Assembly (NCBI GenBank): GCA_023424965.1
Contig: JAFADI010000259.1
Coordinates: 1-64,000, forward strand
Source of the DNA: Bacillota bacterium
Lineage (GTDB): Bacteria > Bacillota > Clostridia > Acetivibrionales > JAFADI01
DNA: 64,000 nucleotides
Direction: 5' to 3'
In this document: positions 61,224 to 64,000 of the stretch, piece after piece
Position numbering within the stretch: the stretch's first letter is position 1
Layout of the letters: the number at the start of each line of letters is the position of its first letter
Program-made: the position numbers and the translations under genes
Notes under the pieces: model-generated
What the model saw: the letters and a program-made list of their open reading frames with translations, nothing else
Told to the model about the DNA's origin: nothing
Databases searched by the model: none

Positions 61224-62558
61224 ATGTTGGTGAGAAAGTTGACAAAATTCCTTTCCTTTATTCTGGTGTTTTCACTCGCATTATCCATTACCGCATGCAA
61301 TTCCAGCAAGCCGGAATCGGCGGTACCTGCTCCCAATGAAAAGGCAACGCTGGTGTTCTGGCATCCCAATTCCTTCGGTGACGAAGAAATAAAGGACGAA
61401 AAAGAAAAGAGGATGGAATTCTTCAAAAAGTTTCAAGAGGAGAACAACGCCACAATTAATGAGGTAAACCAGCCGGACGAAAACTATCAGGAACTGCTCA
61501 AAGCGGCCAATATGGCTCACAACGGACCGGACCTGTTCCTGTCCTGGGCCGGAGCTCCCACGACGGACTACTCCGATTACCTGGTGCCTTTAAACAAGTA
61601 TTTGAAAGACGAGGACTATAAGGACCACTTCGGCTGGGAGCTGGCCAGGAAAGACTTCGGTCAGACAGGGGATGTTTACGGGATTCCCTACCTTGCATAC
61701 AACCAGAATTGCGTTTACTACAACAAGCCGCTGTTTGCCAAGGCCGGTATCGCTGAGTCTAGCCTGCCCCCGCAGACCATGGAGGACCTGTATAAACTCT
61801 GCGAGCAATTGAAAGCGAAGGGCATCGTCCCCTTTGTGGTGGGTGCAAAGGACGGCTTCATTGCCCAATGGGCGGCTGGAGCTTTCCTGGGTACCATGGT
61901 GGGAAGCGATTACGGTGAGATGCTGAAACCGGATTTCAAATTTGCAGGCTCCCCCTTTGAAAAAGCCCTTGACATATGGGCTACCCTTGGACGAAAAGGA
62001 TATATCAACAAGGATGCGCTTTCCATCAGTGCCAATGATGAAATGAGAAACAAGTTTATCGCCGGTTCGGGCGCAATGATGTACGGCGGAGACTGGGAAG
62101 CCGCCAGAATATATGATTCACTGAAGGATGACGTAGGCGTGTTCATGCTTCCGCCTGCGGATCCGGGAAGCCCAAACGGGGATTACCTCTATGTAGGCCC
62201 GGGGCAGAACTTCTGCATTACAAATTACAGCAAGAATCCCGACCTGTCCTTCAAGTTCATTCAACTTTTAAACTCCAGGGAATTCAACCTGATGAGGCTC
62301 AATACCACCAGCGGTGCGGGTATACCCAATGATACGCGGATCACGGAAGAGGACATCGCAAAATCCAATCTGTGCCCCTTGATAAAAACCATTATAAACG
62401 CTACCAGCAAATCCAGAAAAGTGGTCATTTTTGACTTGTGGCCCACCAATGTCCAATCCGAGTGCTGGCGGCTGGGCGGTCCTTTGACCGTGGGCAAGAT
62501 ATCGGGGAAAGAGGTATGTGCCGCCATGGACAAGGAAATGGCGAAGTCATCCAGGTAG
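61224..62558 (+). CDS. Sugar ABC transporter solute-binding lipoprotein (divergent from its permeases)
   Basis: About 444 residues from the ATG at 61224, which follows TTTGGAGG. Lipobox ITAC has Cys25. The fold is a type 1 sugar-binding protein (ATLVFWHPNSFGDEEI, then PDLFLSWAGAPTTDYSDYLV). The earlier in-frame ATG at 61176 lacks a site. It is the only plus-strand gene in this part and has no permease on its own strand, so it most likely works with the two divergent permeases. It ends at a shared terminator. Confidence 0.93.
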   Translation: MLVRKLTKFLSFILVFSLALSITACNSSKPESAVPAPNEKATLVFWHPNSFGDEEIKDEKEKRMEFFKKFQEENNATINEVNQPDENYQELLKAANMAHNGPDLFLSWAGAPTTDYSDYLVPLNKYLKDEDYKDHFGWELARKDFGQTGDVYGIPYLAYNQNCVYYNKPLFAKAGIAESSLPPQTMEDLYKLCEQLKAKGIVPFVVGAKDGFIAQWAAGAFLGTMVGSDYGEMLKPDFKFAGSPFEKALDIWATLGRKGYINKDALSISANDEMRNKFIAGSGAMMYGGDWEAARIYDSLKDDVGVFMLPPADPGSPNGDYLYVGPGQNFCITNYSKNPDLSFKFIQLLNSREFNLMRLNTTSGAGIPNDTRITEEDIAKSNLCPLIKTIINATSKSRKVVIFDLWPTNVQSECWRLGGPLTVGKISGKEVCAAMDKEMAKSSR

Positions 62559-62606
62559 GCCTAAAAGCAATGGCGGAGAAGGTCTCACCCCGCCTGATCT
62601 TCACAA

Positions 62607-62640
62607 ATAAACGGATACTTCGAAAAAAGTATCCGTTTAT
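62607..62640. terminator. Bidirectional terminator between binding protein and response regulator genes
   Basis: Perfect 14-base arms (62607-62620 and 62627-62640) with a six-base loop, followed by GGTTTTTC on the plus strand. It serves the convergent genes on both sides. The stop codon of the response regulator lies in the right arm. Confidence 0.85.
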
Positions 62641-64000
62641 GGTTTTTCAGTCCTTTCGATGTTGCCTTTGTCCTTTACCTTTTTGTACTCCTCCGGGGTG
62701 GTTCCCGTAACTTTTTTGAAAAGCCTGGAGAAATAGCTGTAGCTGCCGTAGCCCACCTTTTCGGCTGCAACAAACACCTTCATCCCTTCGTTGATATACG
62801 CCTTCGCCTTTTCCACCCTGACGCTGATACAGTAATCGATAAAATTCATCCCGTAGGTGTCCTTGAATATCTTGCTGAAATGGCTGGGACTGAGGTTTAC
62901 ATACTGGGCAACGGTGTTCAGGCTGATTTCTTTCTCCAGGTTGTGGTCAATGTAGTCTTTCGCCCTTTTTATAATCCCGGTGTAATAATCGCTTTCGTAT
63001 TCCGTGGTTCTGTCGATCAGCTTCAACACCACCGACTTGATTACGCCGGCGATCCCGTCCAGGTTTCCCAGGTCGAGGAAGTAGGAATAGTCAATGCTGC
63101 TGTCGATGATTTCCTCCTTCCGCTGCCGGAAATTGAGCTCGGCATATTGCGTTATGCTGTAGAAGACCCGGAAAAATGTATCGATGACCTTTTCAACCTT
63201 GACGGTCCGCTTTCGCCTCACCGCCTCAACGTAGGTATCCAGAAGCCCGGAGATTTTGTGGAATTCGGATACCCTGAGCGCATCGTCCACGCCGTGCCTT
63301 AGTGCCTCCGACTCGGCTTCAATCGCAAAGCCCTGCTCTTCCCCGTCACAGAAGTAATATCCCGGTTCACTGTCATAAAAGCCATATTTCAATGTGCTTT
63401 CGGTCCTTTTGACGGCTTCCGGCAAGCGGGCTGCATCGCTGTCCATGCATACGGCAATGGCGTAATCCTTGTTGAAATAGGTTTTCAGGCAGCTCAAAAG
63501 CCGCCCGCAGAATTCATCAAGGTTTTCTTTATGGGGTTTACTCCCCAGGTTTTTACCCAGGCTCAGGATGACCAGTTTCTTGCACCTGCCCAATTTCAGC
63601 ACATGCCCCCTCCCATATTCACTGACCATATCCCCAAAAGTGTTGTTTATCCCGGTTTCAATCTCCCTGCCGGGTTCCTCCCTGTTTGCCGTTCCTTTCT
63701 CTTCCGCTATCAATACATCAAAGGGTTTCCCTATCTTTTTGTGTTCAAGGAAGGCTTCTACCAGAGAAGGCTCATAGGCCATGCCATTGACCGCTTTTGT
63801 AAATTCCTCCTCGGCAGCCGTTTTCACCTCATTGCCGGAACCTGTCCTGCCTCTATCCGCTATCCGTTCGCTGTCGAGCCTCTCGGTTTCCTGTATGATT
63901 TCATGCAGTTCCCCGTTATCCAGGGAGGTCTTGATGATATAATCGCTGACCCCGGTTTTTATGGCATCTCTCAAGTGCTGAAAATCGCTGTGGCAGGAAA
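62637..64000 (-). CDS. YesN-type response regulator with AraC domain, C-terminal part (cut by window edge)
   Basis: At least 454 residues, open to the right edge. The first visible segment (SCHSDFQHLRDAIKTGVSDY then IIKTSL) is the second half of a receiver domain, with the switch Lys. The phospho-acceptor Asp lies outside the window. A linker with a poorly conserved middle follows, then the AraC domain at the end, including VFVAAEKVGYGSYSYFSRLF. It is convergent with the binding protein gene and probably controls the galactoside region. Its kinase is likely just outside the window. Confidence 0.92.
   Translation of the reverse strand, partial: SCHSDFQHLRDAIKTGVSDYIIKTSLDNGELHEIIQETERLDSERIADRGRTGSGNEVKTAAEEEFTKAVNGMAYEPSLVEAFLEHKKIGKPFDVLIAEEKGTANREEPGREIETGINNTFGDMVSEYGRGHVLKLGRCKKLVILSLGKNLGSKPHKENLDEFCGRLLSCLKTYFNKDYAIAVCMDSDAARLPEAVKRTESTLKYGFYDSEPGYYFCDGEEQGFAIEAESEALRHGVDDALRVSEFHKISGLLDTYVEAVRRKRTVKVEKVIDTFFRVFYSITQYAELNFRQRKEEIIDSSIDYSYFLDLGNLDGIAGVIKSVVLKLIDRTTEYESDYYTGIIKRAKDYIDHNLEKEISLNTVAQYVNLSPSHFSKIFKDTYGMNFIDYCISVRVEKAKAYINEGMKVFVAAEKVGYGSYSYFSRLFKKVTGTTPEEYKKVKDKGNIERTEKP

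Overview
The window looks like chromosomal DNA of a plant-polysaccharide-degrading Bacillota bacterium, most likely of the class Clostridia. This rests on gene content and signals: many binding-protein-dependent sugar transporters paired with YesM/YesN-type regulators, strong GGAGG ribosome binding sites, some TTG and GTG starts, roughly half GC, lipoprotein signal peptides, and an anaerobe-style molybdenum cofactor cluster. No rRNA, tRNA, CRISPR array, phage gene or transposase was seen. Most genes lie on the minus strand, so most operons read right to left. Six solute-binding proteins and five permease pairs are present but no sugar-importer ATP-binding subunit, so a shared ATPase must be encoded elsewhere.

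Layout: (1) 1-4.1 kb: a minus-strand operon of binding protein, two permeases and, after a gap, a GH65 phosphorylase cut by the left edge. (2) 4.1-8.1 kb: a metal cassette (CsoR-type repressor, P1B ATPase, tiny His-rich protein, 53-bp perfect palindrome) lying between two paralogous binding proteins. (3) 8.2-10.9 kb: a sensor protein ending at its HAMP region, then a leucyl aminopeptidase with a clear terminator. (4) 10.9-33.6 kb: a large polysaccharide locus. It holds an Lpl/Ytc-type transporter, a RR-HK-HK-RR double two-component operon, the enzymes GH30, GH88 and DUF2264, a third HK-RR pair and another complete SBP-permease set. GH30 resembles endo-beta-1,6-galactanases, GH88 removes unsaturated uronic acids, and DUF2264 proteins may be beta-glucuronidases. 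Together they point to glucuronidated type II arabinogalactan as substrate (inference).

(5) 33.8-36.4 kb: moaA-moaC-MOSC divergent from a mogA/moaB-type gene, with a palindromic shared promoter. (6) 36.4-48.4 kb: mixed genes. These are a lipoprotein, an AraC regulator with a LysE exporter, an ECF sigma factor with a membrane partner carrying a tandem repeat, an MFS transporter, and a long run with a hydrolase, two Asp/Glu racemase homologues (one lacking a catalytic Cys), VanW, YcxB-like, HD and Nudix proteins.

(7) 48.5-64 kb: a galactose/tagatose-type region. SIS, PfkB and GatZ-like genes sit behind a strong promoter with an operator. Beside them are a membrane-bound AraC regulator, a complete SBP-permease set, a GH4 alpha-galactosidase-like enzyme, two further permeases with a divergent binding protein, and an AraC-type response regulator cut by the right edge. 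The likely flow is import of alpha-galactosides, hydrolysis by GH4, and processing of sugar phosphates by SIS, PfkB and GatZ.
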